Assembly: GCA_047636995.1 (NCBI GenBank)
Contig: JBLIGQ010000028.1
Span: forward strand, 1-33,047
DNA from: JAQWQB01 sp047636995
GTDB lineage: Bacteria > Bacteroidota > Bacteroidia > Flavobacteriales_D > Sanyastnellaceae
DNA: 33,047 bases
Direction: 5' to 3'
The position numbers were made by a program, and so were the translations under genes. Of the stretch, positions 15,127-23,900 are shown piece by piece. The notes under the pieces are model-generated. The model searched no databases and had not been told where the DNA came from. It saw nothing but the letters and a program-made list of their open reading frames with translations. Numbering within the stretch: the stretch's first letter is position 1; each line of letters opens with the position of its first letter.

Positions 15127-16490
15127 GCGTTCGAAAAACGAAACATAAAATCAGTTTTACTGGAGGAATCATACTCGCTTCGGCGCTCATTAGCGTTACC
15201 CTAGGATGGCACTGTGCTGAGAAAGTTGAACACCTCCCAGATTTCGGCAAGAAAGAGTCTTTCTTTTTCCCTGAATTGAAAATACAGCAGACCTACCCCT
15301 TTCTTCGTCTTGACAAAAACCAACTGCAATTCCCTTCTGATTCAGCCACCTACAATTCAGTATATGCCCAGCTTGATCAAATTCTATTTGATGGAAAAGG
15401 CCATTTATCTATCCTTCATATGGGCGGTTCACACGTTCAAGCAGGAGCTGTAGGACATAGAATGCGGGAATTAGTAGATGGCTTAGCATGGGGACTTACT
15501 GAAGAACGCGGATTGCTATTTCCTTTTCGCGTAGCACAAACAAACAGCACCATTTACACCTCATCTGAATACACAGGTGAATGGGAAGGCTGCAGGTGTG
15601 CCCATAGTAAAAATGAATGCAATTGGGGCATGAGCGGTATCGCAGCAGTCAGCAGTTCAGACTCAGCTACATTCAAAACTTGGGCTTTCAAAACAGACAG
15701 TACCCTTTACCGAAGCACTTCTGTTTCTTTGTTCTATGACATGTCATTGCCTCATTTCGAACCAATTTGGAATGGGCTTTCAGCATTTGATTCTTTGCGT
15801 GTAGACAGTGCCTCTAGTAGTCAAACATGGTACTTTACAATGGCTGTTGACACCTTGGCTTGGAAATTCATAAAGCGAGACAGTCTGGCCATGAACATTT
15901 CAATTCAAGGCGTTTTACCTCAGAATGACCAAGCGCGCATCACCTATCATGAAATTGGCGTCAATGGCGCTAGTACAAGCAGTTATTTGCGTTGTGATGA
16001 AATGGAAAATCAGCTCAAAGCCATTTCTCCAGATCTCGTGATTTTCGGAATAGGAATAAATGATGCACATGTGCCAGAGAGCTCCTTTTCAAAAGAAGAT
16101 TTCATGGCCCGGTATGATGAACTGATTAGAAGATGTAAAACGTCAAATCCGAACGTTACTTTCTTGTTTCTCACAAACAATGACAGTTACTACAGAAGAA
16201 GAAGACCTAATCCCAATGGAAAAGTAGTGCAAGAAGCCATGTACGAGCTTGCTGAAAAGCACAAAGGAGCCGTTTGGGATCTTTTTGAGATCATGGGAGG
16301 GTACAAATCAATTGTGCTTTGGGACGACTATGGCTTGGCGAAAAATGACCGGATCCATTTCACTCGAAAGGGGTACTTTCTTCAAGCCGAATTGATGTAT
16401 GATGCATTGATGAAGGACTATGGATACTACCTAACCAAAGAGAAAGAAATAAAGGCACAAGTTGAATCTAAAGAAGAAATAAGAAGATGA
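15123..16490 (+). CDS. second SGNH/GDSL hydrolase-like protein
   Basis: 455 residues, with an N-terminal signal anchor ('GIILASALISVTLGWHCAE'). The nucleophile is Ser103 in 'LHMGGSHVQAG', so the GDS of block I is GGS, an uncommon form. Block III is clear ('VIFGIGINDAHV') and block V is Asp409-x-x-His412 in 'NDRIHFTRKGYFLQAEL'. It is related to, but well diverged from, the upstream SGNH protein; the pair probably arose by an old duplication. In alginate and peptidoglycan O-acetylation a membrane MBOAT protein hands acyl groups to periplasmic SGNH partners, which fits the operon order here. Start and stop overlap the neighbours by 4 bp. Confidence 0.85.
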   Translation: MSVRKTKHKISFTGGIILASALISVTLGWHCAEKVEHLPDFGKKESFFFPELKIQQTYPFLRLDKNQLQFPSDSATYNSVYAQLDQILFDGKGHLSILHMGGSHVQAGAVGHRMRELVDGLAWGLTEERGLLFPFRVAQTNSTIYTSSEYTGEWEGCRCAHSKNECNWGMSGIAAVSSSDSATFKTWAFKTDSTLYRSTSVSLFYDMSLPHFEPIWNGLSAFDSLRVDSASSSQTWYFTMAVDTLAWKFIKRDSLAMNISIQGVLPQNDQARITYHEIGVNGASTSSYLRCDEMENQLKAISPDLVIFGIGINDAHVPESSFSKEDFMARYDELIRRCKTSNPNVTFLFLTNNDSYYRRRRPNPNGKVVQEAMYELAEKHKGAVWDLFEIMGGYKSIVLWDDYGLAKNDRIHFTRKGYFLQAELMYDALMKDYGYYLTKEKEIKAQVESKEEIRR

Positions 16491-18217
16491 ACATAGGAGC
16501 CTGCATAGGGGAAATAATGAAGGCCTTTGGTTCAAACTTCTTTTACAGAGAAGATCGTCCATTGATTTTTACAGATCCCATTTTCTGGGTCTTCTTCGGA
16601 ATTGTATTGGTTGGTTTCGCTTTTACGTACAAAAAACGTGGAATAAGAAATGCATTTCTCTTCATCGTTAGTGTTTACTTCTATTACAAAACGTCTGGGT
16701 TTTTCTTCTCTCTCCTACTATTCTCAACGGTTGCAGACTATTTCATTGGATTTCGAATAGAAAAAACAGCCCCGGGTAATAAGAAGAAAAGTTGGCTTGC
16801 ACTGAGTATCATCATCAACCTTGGAGTGCTTTTATATTTCAAATATGCCTACTTTTTTGCTGATTCATTCAATGCCACTTTTGGAACAGAATGGCACCCT
16901 ATTAACAACTTTGCGGCTATGTCAAATGAGCTGTTTGGAAGCACTTTCAGGGTAGATAAGATTCTTTTGCCTGTAGGTATTTCGTTCTACACCTTTCAAA
17001 CAATGTCTTATGCCATTGATCTTTACAGAGGACACATCAAATCTGTAAAAAGCATTTTTGATTTTGGGTTTTACGTTTCATTTTTTCCTCAGTTGGTTGC
17101 TGGTCCTATTGTGCGCGCGGCAGACTTCATTCCTCAACTCTACAAAGAATACAGCCTTACAAAACAGCAATTCGGTATAGCGTTGTTCTGGATATTAAAC
17201 GGGCTATTGAAGAAGTTCCTACTTGCAGATTACCTGGCTCTAAATTTTGTAGACCGTGTATTCGCCAATCCTGCCAGCTATTCCGGATTTGAAAATTTGA
17301 TGGGCCTCTATGCCTATTCAATGCAGGTTTATGCTGACTTTTCTGGCTATACAGACATTGCCATTGGTGTTGCTTTGTTGGTGGGTTTTTCACTTCCTAA
17401 GAACTTCAATTCACCCTACAAAGCCGTTAGTGTAGGGGATTTCTGGAAACGTTGGCACATCTCCTTGAGTTCTTGGCTTAAAGATTATCTCTACATTCCT
17501 ATGGGCGGAAACAGAGGAGGTTCATTGTTTACATTCATCTCATTGGCCTTTGTTGCAGCCTTTCTGTTTCTTCTAAGCGGCTCATTCTGGATAATGGTCT
17601 GGTTTGCTGTTGGCTTAGCTGCAGCATTATTGCTTGGACTCGTTTTCCCGAAATTACGTGGTTGGTACATCACCAATATCAATGTAATGATCACCATGCT
17701 CTTAGGAGGGTTATGGCACGGTGCTAGCTGGAACTTTATGCTCTGGGGAGGGTTAAACGGACTCGGATTAGTCGTTTATAAACTATGGAAGCGCATATCA
17801 CCATGGGAAGACAAATCGAAATGGTACTCAAGAGCTTGGGGTATCTTTTTGACTTTTAACTTCATTTCATTTACACGAATTTGGTTCCGAAGTAGTTCCG
17901 CAACCTCCTGGGAGAGCATCAATGAAGGCCATAATATTCTTGAAGAATGGTTCTCAGCTAATACAATGTTGTTGAAGATGACCGAAATTGATTTCACTAT
18001 GGCACCAGATGTGATCATGGGCTTTTGGAAAGTATTTACGGTTCTCTTGATCGGTTTTATCATTCACTGGCTACCAGCTACGTGGAAGGAATCCTATCGC
18101 CAAAAATTTGCTCGAGCTCCCCTGCTCTTTCAGCTTACTGCAGCAATTGTAGTCATCTTAATTCTGGTTCAAGTGGTTTCTGCAGATCTACAGCCGTTCA
18201 TCTATTTTCAATTCTAA
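16487..18217 (+). CDS. MBOAT family O-acyltransferase (AlgI/PatA-like)
   Basis: 576 residues, polytopic. MBOAT landmarks are 'LLPVGISFYTFQTMSYAIDL', 'FFPQLVAGPIVRAADFIPQL', 'YADFSGYTDIAIG', 'FWKRWHISLSSWLKDYLYIP', and the invariant catalytic His411 in 'LLGGLWHGASWNFMLWGG'. Such proteins pass an acyl (usually acetyl) group across the inner membrane to be loaded on an extracytoplasmic glycan, as in AlgI for alginate and PatA for peptidoglycan. It overlaps the second SGNH gene by 4 bp, favouring the first Met despite another at residue 11. It is the last gene of the operon. No polymer-synthesis genes are in the window, so peptidoglycan or a polysaccharide made elsewhere is the likely acceptor. 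Confidence 0.93.
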   Translation: MNIGACIGEIMKAFGSNFFYREDRPLIFTDPIFWVFFGIVLVGFAFTYKKRGIRNAFLFIVSVYFYYKTSGFFFSLLLFSTVADYFIGFRIEKTAPGNKKKSWLALSIIINLGVLLYFKYAYFFADSFNATFGTEWHPINNFAAMSNELFGSTFRVDKILLPVGISFYTFQTMSYAIDLYRGHIKSVKSIFDFGFYVSFFPQLVAGPIVRAADFIPQLYKEYSLTKQQFGIALFWILNGLLKKFLLADYLALNFVDRVFANPASYSGFENLMGLYAYSMQVYADFSGYTDIAIGVALLVGFSLPKNFNSPYKAVSVGDFWKRWHISLSSWLKDYLYIPMGGNRGGSLFTFISLAFVAAFLFLLSGSFWIMVWFAVGLAAALLLGLVFPKLRGWYITNINVMITMLLGGLWHGASWNFMLWGGLNGLGLVVYKLWKRISPWEDKSKWYSRAWGIFLTFNFISFTRIWFRSSSATSWESINEGHNILEEWFSANTMLLKMTEIDFTMAPDVIMGFWKVFTVLLIGFIIHWLPATWKESYRQKFARAPLLFQLTAAIVVILILVQVVSADLQPFIYFQF

Positions 18218-18222
18218 GGCAT

Positions 18223-18250
18223 AAAAAAAAGCGCCAACAAAGGACGCTTT
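18223..18250 (-). terminator. intrinsic terminator between MBOAT gene and small lipoprotein gene
   Basis: A stem pairs AAAGCG-CC (18228-18235) with GG-A-CGCTTT (18242-18250) with one bulged base and a 6-nt loop. Read on the minus strand it is followed by T8 (from A 18223-18230), a good terminator for the small lipoprotein gene. On the plus strand the T-run is only three, so it would be weak for the MBOAT operon. Confidence 0.7.
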
Positions 18251-18268
18251 AAAGTATATTTTATGCTA

Positions 18269-18442
18269 TTACTTTTTGTCTGAGGGAGTCACAACTTGCT
18301 CTATATCAACGCTGTCATATGCTGAACATGCTTGTTGCTGTGTTGTACAAGAAGTAAGGAAGACGCTCAAAGTTAATAGTCCTAAAAAGACAATTATCAT
18401 CTTCTGAAGTACTTGGTGGTACAGTTCATCTACTGGTGTCAT
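18269..18442 (-). CDS. 57-residue small lipoprotein
   Basis: This short frame has ATG at 18442 and TAA at 18269-18271. It encodes a hydrophobic stretch (MIIVFLGLLTLSVFLTSC) ending in a clear lipobox LTSC with Cys32 (numbered from the first Met), then a short polar tail rich in Thr, Gln and Asp ('TTQQQACSAYDSVDIEQ' and 'PSDKK'). A second Met at residue 15 (18400) is also a possible start, giving 43 residues, but Lys14 just before it supplies the basic residue expected of a signal peptide. The terminator directly downstream on the same strand supports a real transcript. The mature lipoprotein would have about 26 residues. Function unknown. Confidence 0.65.
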   Translation of the reverse strand: MTPVDELYHQVLQKMIIVFLGLLTLSVFLTSCTTQQQACSAYDSVDIEQVVTPSDKK

Positions 18443-18556
18443 GCTAATTCGATTTAAAATCAGGTTAGGTGTTCCTTCTCTGATACGTTCTCTCTTCTAA
18501 AAGGTTACGTTTTCAATGTAGCCTATTAAGATAAGAAGTATTTCCCGATCTAGAAC

Positions 18557-18649
18557 TTATATTCCTACAAAAAGAAGGAATCCTAAAACACCTAAAATCA
18601 TCAAAACAAATCGTTTTGCGTTGGTGGGCATTGCTTTTGCTCGTGCCAT
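18557..18649 (-). CDS. 30-residue single-span membrane peptide
   Basis: ATG at 18649, TAA at 18557. The first 13 residues (MARAKAMPTNAKR) carry four basic residues; the remaining 17 (FVLMILGVLGFLLFVGI) are entirely hydrophobic. This is the classic shape of a small bacterial membrane protein with its N-terminus inside. It is 114 bp upstream of the small lipoprotein on the same strand. No Shine-Dalgarno sequence or clear -7 box was found. Chance cannot be excluded at this length. Function unknown. Confidence 0.45.
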   Translation of the reverse strand: MARAKAMPTNAKRFVLMILGVLGFLLFVGI

Positions 18650-18762
18650 AAAGTGAAAATTTGCAGGTTTGTAGTGGTTGTAAGTTAATCTCCTTATCTA
18701 ATACGCTTTGTCCTACAAAAGGTTTCAATCTCTTGAAAATGTGCTTTTCACAAAATAAATAG

Positions 18763-18825
18763 TACTATGTATTGCATAGTTCATTGTATTGTATATATAT
18801 TTGCATAGTCAGGTACTATATGTAT
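18763..18825 (+). promoter_or_regulatory. repeat-wrapped operator of the PadR-PspC operon
   Basis: ACTATG-TATTG-CATAGT (18764-18780) is a perfect 6-bp inverted repeat. TTGCATAGT recurs as a direct repeat at 18772-18780 and 18801-18809, and TACTATGTAT (18763-18772) recurs as TACTATATGTAT at 18814-18825, in mirrored order. The promoter elements lie inside this arrangement. PadR proteins typically repress their own gene by binding such dyads, so this is a strong autoregulatory operator candidate. Confidence 0.65.
18772..18803 (+). promoter_or_regulatory. promoter of padR-pspC operon
   Basis: TTG at 18772-18774 and TATATTTG at 18796-18803 match the Bacteroidota -33 TTG and -7 TAnnTTTG elements with 21 nt between them. 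Transcription would begin near 18810, which excludes the TTG start at 18789 and supports ATG 18861, giving a leader of about 50 nt. The -33 is inside the palindromic operator. Confidence 0.6.
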
Positions 18826-18860
18826 CTACCATTTATGGAAAACCTCGAAAATGCTACTTC

Positions 18861-19196
18861 ATGAATATTGAAAACACAAAGGCTCAGATGCGGAAAGGTG
18901 TCTTGGAGTTTTGCATTCTTTCATTACTCGCTGAAAAAGAAGCTTATCCTTCAGACATCATCACTCAACTTAAAGGTGCCAAGTTGATTGTAGTAGAAGG
19001 AACTCTTTACCCGCTTCTAACACGATTGAAAAATGCAGGACTACTCGCTTACCGCTGGGAAGAATCTTCTTCTGGTCCGCCAAGGAAATACTACAAACTC
19101 ACAGAAACTGGTCTACTCTTCCTTAAAGAGTTAGACAAAACTTGGAATGAGCTTTCAAACGCCGTTTCTCACACCACTAAAACTAAGAACCGATGA
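18861..19196 (+). CDS. PadR family transcriptional regulator
   Basis: 111 residues, a typical minimal PadR winged helix-turn-helix. The signature is 'MRKGVLEFCILSLLAEKEAY' then 'PSDIITQLKGA', 'VVEGTLYPLLTRLKNAGLL' (recognition helix), and 'GPPRKYYKLTETG' (wing). A longer frame reaching 18789 would begin upstream of the likely transcription start, so ATG 18861 is preferred. The gene overlaps the PspC gene by 4 bp (ATGA). PadR-PspC pairs are common in Bacteroidota, and the PadR protein is expected to control its own operon through the repeats just upstream. The inducing signal is unknown. Confidence 0.93.
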   Translation: MNIENTKAQMRKGVLEFCILSLLAEKEAYPSDIITQLKGAKLIVVEGTLYPLLTRLKNAGLLAYRWEESSSGPPRKYYKLTETGLLFLKELDKTWNELSNAVSHTTKTKNR

Positions 19197-20761
19197 ACAA
19201 GACACTATCCGTAAACATTGGGGGGTACATTTTCAATATTGAAGAAGACGCTTATACTCAATTGAGAAACTACCTCGATTCCATTTCATCTTATTTCGCA
19301 GGACAAGAAGGCAGTGATGAAATCATTTCAGACATTGAGGCTCGCATTGCTGAGTTGTTCAATGAAAGACTGGGCACTGATAGACAAGTAGTGATTAATG
19401 ATGATGTAGAACAAGTTATCATCATCATGGGGAAACCTGAACAATATGCTGAGGCAGAAGAAGACACCCAAACTTCCTCCAAGTCGAAATCCAATGACAA
19501 CCGTAGATTTTATAGAGACCTTGACAACTCAATGATAGGTGGAGTTTGCTCAGGATTTAGCCATCACCTAGGTTGGGACCCGGTCATTTTAAGAGCCCTT
19601 TTTGTGCTTTTATTATTTACCTCAATTGGGATTCCTCTTTACATCATCTTGTGGATTCTTATTCCTGCAGCTTCTTCCACGGCCGAAAAGCTAAAAATGA
19701 AAGGCCAAAAAATCAATGTAGAGAACATTTCCAAAAAAATCAATGAGGAAATGGATAACGTCAAGTCTAAATTCTCTTCTGAAGGCAAAACAGAAGGTTC
19801 AAAATCTGTTAATAAATTGATTGCGGGGCTGGGAGAGTTCTTCTCATTTATCGCATCATTTTTACGTGTGGTTTTGGGCGTGCTATTCCTTATGTTAGGA
19901 ATTGGAATGTTGATCGGTTTTGTAATTGCCATTGGCGGTTTCTCATCTGGAATCCCAGGGAATCCTGAGCTTTCAATCAGTTTCCTTCAAGATTACATCT
20001 TCTTTAATCCACACATGCTCTCTTTGGCAATCATTGCTGCTATCTTGCTTTTAGTGGCCCCTTTCCTCTACTTCATTTACTTAGGTGTTCGATTGCTTTT
20101 ACGCATCCAACCGCCTGTAAAAGGGGTGGGAATTATTCTGCTAGGTATGTTTATCCTTGGAAGTATTTTGGCTTCAATTGCAGCCATCAATCAAGCCAAG
20201 GAATTCAACAGTGAAGAACGAATTGCCATTAGACAGCCGCAAACGGAATTTGCCAGTGATACACTAATCATTCGCGCCGCTGAAGATCATCTATGGCACA
20301 ATCAGATCAGCATCCATCGCTTAGACCCTTGGGAACGCCTCAAAATCATAGATGATGAGATGTTCTTTGCTGACCCGCACTTTAGAGCCCGTCCGTCTGA
20401 TAGTGAGTTCTTTGTTTTTGAAATCGATTACGAATCATCTGGCGCATCAACCACTGCAGCTCTGGATTATGCTGAAGAAATCACCTACAATTATGAGTTG
20501 GACGGAAATACCTTAACACTTGATCCTTTTTATTCGATTCCCCGTGACCGTAAATACAGAGATCAAGAGGTTGTGCTCACCGTTCGCATTCCCAAAGGAA
20601 AAATGATCATTTTGGATGAAAGTACAAGACGCCTAGTAAGTGGTTACTATAACTGGCTAGGTCTCAAAATGAGCGAGATCCCCGGAAAAACATTTGTGAA
20701 TGTTGACGGTGAAATCATTTGCTCAAATTGCGAGGAAAAAGAAGAAGAAATCGCCGACTAA
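19193..20761 (+). CDS. PspC-domain membrane stress protein
   Basis: 522 residues. Residues 1-85 form the cytosolic domain that precedes PspC in this family ('LSVNIGGYIFNIEEDAYTQL', 'SDIEARIAELFNERL', 'VIIIMGKPEQY'). The PspC domain is at about 103-165 ('FYRDLDNSMIGGVCSGFSHH' then 'GWDPVILRALFVLLLF' and 'GIPLYIILWILIP'). More membrane helices lie at about 215-245, 275-300 and 310-335. The last 190 residues are a soluble, probably extracytoplasmic, beta-rich domain ending in a Cys-x-x-Cys (CSNCEEKEEE). PspC proteins sense or protect against envelope stress in other bacteria. Direct evidence for that role here is only the domain and the PadR coupling. Confidence 0.9.
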   Translation: MNKTLSVNIGGYIFNIEEDAYTQLRNYLDSISSYFAGQEGSDEIISDIEARIAELFNERLGTDRQVVINDDVEQVIIIMGKPEQYAEAEEDTQTSSKSKSNDNRRFYRDLDNSMIGGVCSGFSHHLGWDPVILRALFVLLLFTSIGIPLYIILWILIPAASSTAEKLKMKGQKINVENISKKINEEMDNVKSKFSSEGKTEGSKSVNKLIAGLGEFFSFIASFLRVVLGVLFLMLGIGMLIGFVIAIGGFSSGIPGNPELSISFLQDYIFFNPHMLSLAIIAAILLLVAPFLYFIYLGVRLLLRIQPPVKGVGIILLGMFILGSILASIAAINQAKEFNSEERIAIRQPQTEFASDTLIIRAAEDHLWHNQISIHRLDPWERLKIIDDEMFFADPHFRARPSDSEFFVFEIDYESSGASTTAALDYAEEITYNYELDGNTLTLDPFYSIPRDRKYRDQEVVLTVRIPKGKMIILDESTRRLVSGYYNWLGLKMSEIPGKTFVNVDGEIICSNCEEKEEEIAD

Positions 20762-20805
20762 AAATTTTATTCGCAGTTCGCTGGAAGCGTTCTATTTCTC
20801 AAGCA

Positions 20806-20836
20806 AAAAGCCGTTCAGTTCATTCTGGCGGCTTTT
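20806..20836 (+). terminator. probable terminator of padR-pspC operon
   Basis: AAAAGCCG (20806-20813) pairs with CGGCTTTT (20829-20836), and CAG/CTG pairs extend the stem inward. The T-run is only four, all inside the stem end, so termination efficiency is uncertain. Confidence 0.6.
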
Positions 20837-20925
20837 ATGCTATTCTATGATTCCAATTCAAGCACATTTGAATCACATAAATGTCTATTTCGTCTGGTAT
20901 TTCAAAGCTATTTGTAAATTGGCTT

Positions 20926-23900
20926 ATGCGACATTTAGTGTTTCTTCTCTTCTTTATCTGTTCGGCGGCTTCTGCGTGGGCGCAAAGCCACTATAAACTG
21001 ATCGAAAACAAAGGTCAATGGCCAGAACAAGTTGTGTCTCAAGTTGAGCTGGAGAGTGGATTTATGTTCATTGAGAAAAACGCATTCACGTACAATTTTA
21101 TTGACCTTTCTGCCGTCGCTGCTGTCCATGGAACGGGAACAGATGTCAATGCTTTGGCAGGACAAACACGCATAAAGGGCCACGTTTACAAAACCCGATT
21201 TGAGGGGGCAAATTCAGACCCGAAGATCACTTTTTCTGACAAACAACAAACGCATTTTAATTATTTCCTTGGGAATGACCCGTCGAAATGGCAAGGCAAT
21301 GTGCCTGCTTTCAGCGCTGTCAAATATGGTCAAATGTACCCTGGAATTGACCTTTTAGTCTACAGCCATGAATTTTCAATGAAATATGATTTATTGATTT
21401 CTCCTGGGGCGAATCCCAATGTGGTGCAGGTTCGTTATGATGGAGTTGAAAGCATCATTGAACGAAATGGCCGCTTAATTATTCAGACTTCTGTAAACGA
21501 AGTGATTGAACAAGCGCCAATTGCATGGCAAGTCATTAATGGAAAGAAACAGCATGTTGCTTGTGAATACATTCTAGAAGGTGACCTTGTCTCATTTTCA
21601 TTCCCGAATGGATACAACTCCGAGTATGAATTGGTCATTGATCCTGAACTGTTGTTCTCTACCTATTCAGGAAGTACGGCAGATAACTTTGGGTATACTG
21701 CCACATTTGATGATGAAGGCTACCTCTATTCAGGGTCTTCAGCATTTGGCTCTGGTTATCCGGTAACAGTTGGTGCATATCAGCAAACATGGGCTGGAGG
21801 TGATGGACAAGGCTTTTTGGTTGGAACTGACATTGCATTGACCAAGTACGATGTTTCTGGAACCTTTCGTGTCTACAGCACCTACCTTGGAGGCGCTCAT
21901 GATGAACTTCCCCATTCACTTATTGTAAATTCTGCAGGAGAACTCATCGTCATGGGCACTTCAAGTTCTCCCCTTTTCCCTACTACTGAGGGAGCCTATT
22001 CAAGTAGTTTCAATGGTGGAACTAACGTTTCTCCAAGTGGTGTAGGAGTAGAATATGTAAACGGATCAGATATCATTGTAACCAAATTCACGGCTGATGG
22101 CTCTGCATTGGCAGCCTCAACTTTTTTAGGAGGAAGTGGAAATGACGGTATCAACACGGCAACTCAGCTGAAATTCAATTATGCTGACGAATTTAGAGGC
22201 GAAGTAGAGCTGGATAATGAGGACAACATCATCATTGTGAGCTGCACTTATTCTACCGATTTCCCAACAGTTCAAGCAATTCAAGGTTCCATAGGAGGTG
22301 GCTTAGACGGCTGTGTGACCAAATTCTCATCTGACCTGTCTACCATTGACTACAGCACCTACATTGGTGGAACTGGAAATGACGGAGTATATGCAGCTGC
22401 CGTTGACTCAAACAATGACCTCTACATCTGTGGAGGAACAAACTCTTCAAATTTTCCTGTTGAAGGGAATGTATATCAGGTTTCCAACGGCGGAGGAGAT
22501 GCAGATGGATTTATTGCCAAGATTAATCAATCAGATTTTACGCTGCCGCTTTCAACCTACTTCGGCTCCGCTGCTTATGATCAAGCTTATTTTGTTGAAT
22601 TAAATAGCGATGACCAAGTGTTCATTTATGGCCAGTCAATGGCTGCCAATAGCACCTGGATTGTAAATGCCGCCTACGGAACACCGAACAGCGGAATGCT
22701 TGTGAGCAAATTAGACAGCGAGCTTGAGAACATCATCTGGTCAACTGTCTTCGGAACAGGAAGCGGTGAACCAAACCTCTCACCCACTGCCTTTCTTGTA
22801 GATGTCTGCGGGAAAATTTACCTCTCTGGCTGGGGAGGAACAACAAATACCAGTTCCAATCCTGATACCGATACCGTTACAGGAATGGAAACTACAAATG
22901 ATGCCTACCAAACCGCAACCAATGGAAGCGATTTCTACCTGATGGTGCTTGAAGACGATGCGAGTGATATTGTTTATGGTAGTTTCTTTGGCGGATTGAC
23001 CAGTGCTGAACATGTTGATGGTGGCACAAGCAGATTCAACAGGAAAGGACAAATCTACCAATCAGTATGCGCTGGGTGTGGCTCAAATGACGACTTCCCG
23101 ATCTTCCCTTCAGACGCTGTTTCTCCTTTAAACATGAGCAACAACTGCAACAACGGCGTTTTTAAATTCGATTTTGAACTCCCTATTACAGTCGCTGATT
23201 TTTATGCACCGCCCATTGGATGCATCAATATTCCTGTTCAATTTCAAAATAGCAGTAGCGGCGGATTAAATTTCGAATGGGATTTTGGAGACAACACAAC
23301 CTCTACCCTTTTTAATCCCATTCATGTTTATGATGAACCCGGTATTTACACTGTTTCATTAGTAGCTTCTCATCCAGAAACCTGCAATGGCACAGATACG
23401 CTTTACCGCGAAATAGAAATCTTGGAACCTCAAACAACCTTTCTTGGCGACTTAGACATCTGCGAAGGTGAAAGCATTGAACTTGGCCCAGTTCCTTTCA
23501 ATCCTTCGTTTGAATATCTGTGGTCTCCTGAGGCAACTCTTGATGATGCAGAACTCCCAGAACCAACTGCAACACCAACAGATGACACTGACTACACCCT
23601 TCTAATTGACAACGGTGCGTGCATAGATACAATATACCAAACCGTTGAATTAAATTTGCTTGATTTAGTTGCTCCTGAAGATCTTGTTCTCTGTGAGGAA
23701 AACATAGATGTAGTGCTAACGGCTACTTCAACTGAACCTGGAGTAGAATGGATTTGGTCTTCTTTTCCTGACTTTTCAGACCAACTGAATGATTCCACTT
23801 CAGATAACGACATTATTGTAAATGTAAATACCGAAACTACTTTCTACGTCCAAGTGAGCATTGGGGAATGCATTCGAACAGAGGAAGTAACCATTTCACT

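Noticed and set aside
18513..18728. 71-residue minus-strand frame
   Set aside because: Overlaps the more convincing 30-residue membrane peptide, has no signal or fold features, and is Ser/Arg/Cys-rich as shadow frames are.
18789..18860. N-terminal extension of the PadR protein from TTG 18789
   Set aside because: The codons overlap the -7 box and operator, and the extension is outside the family N-terminus.
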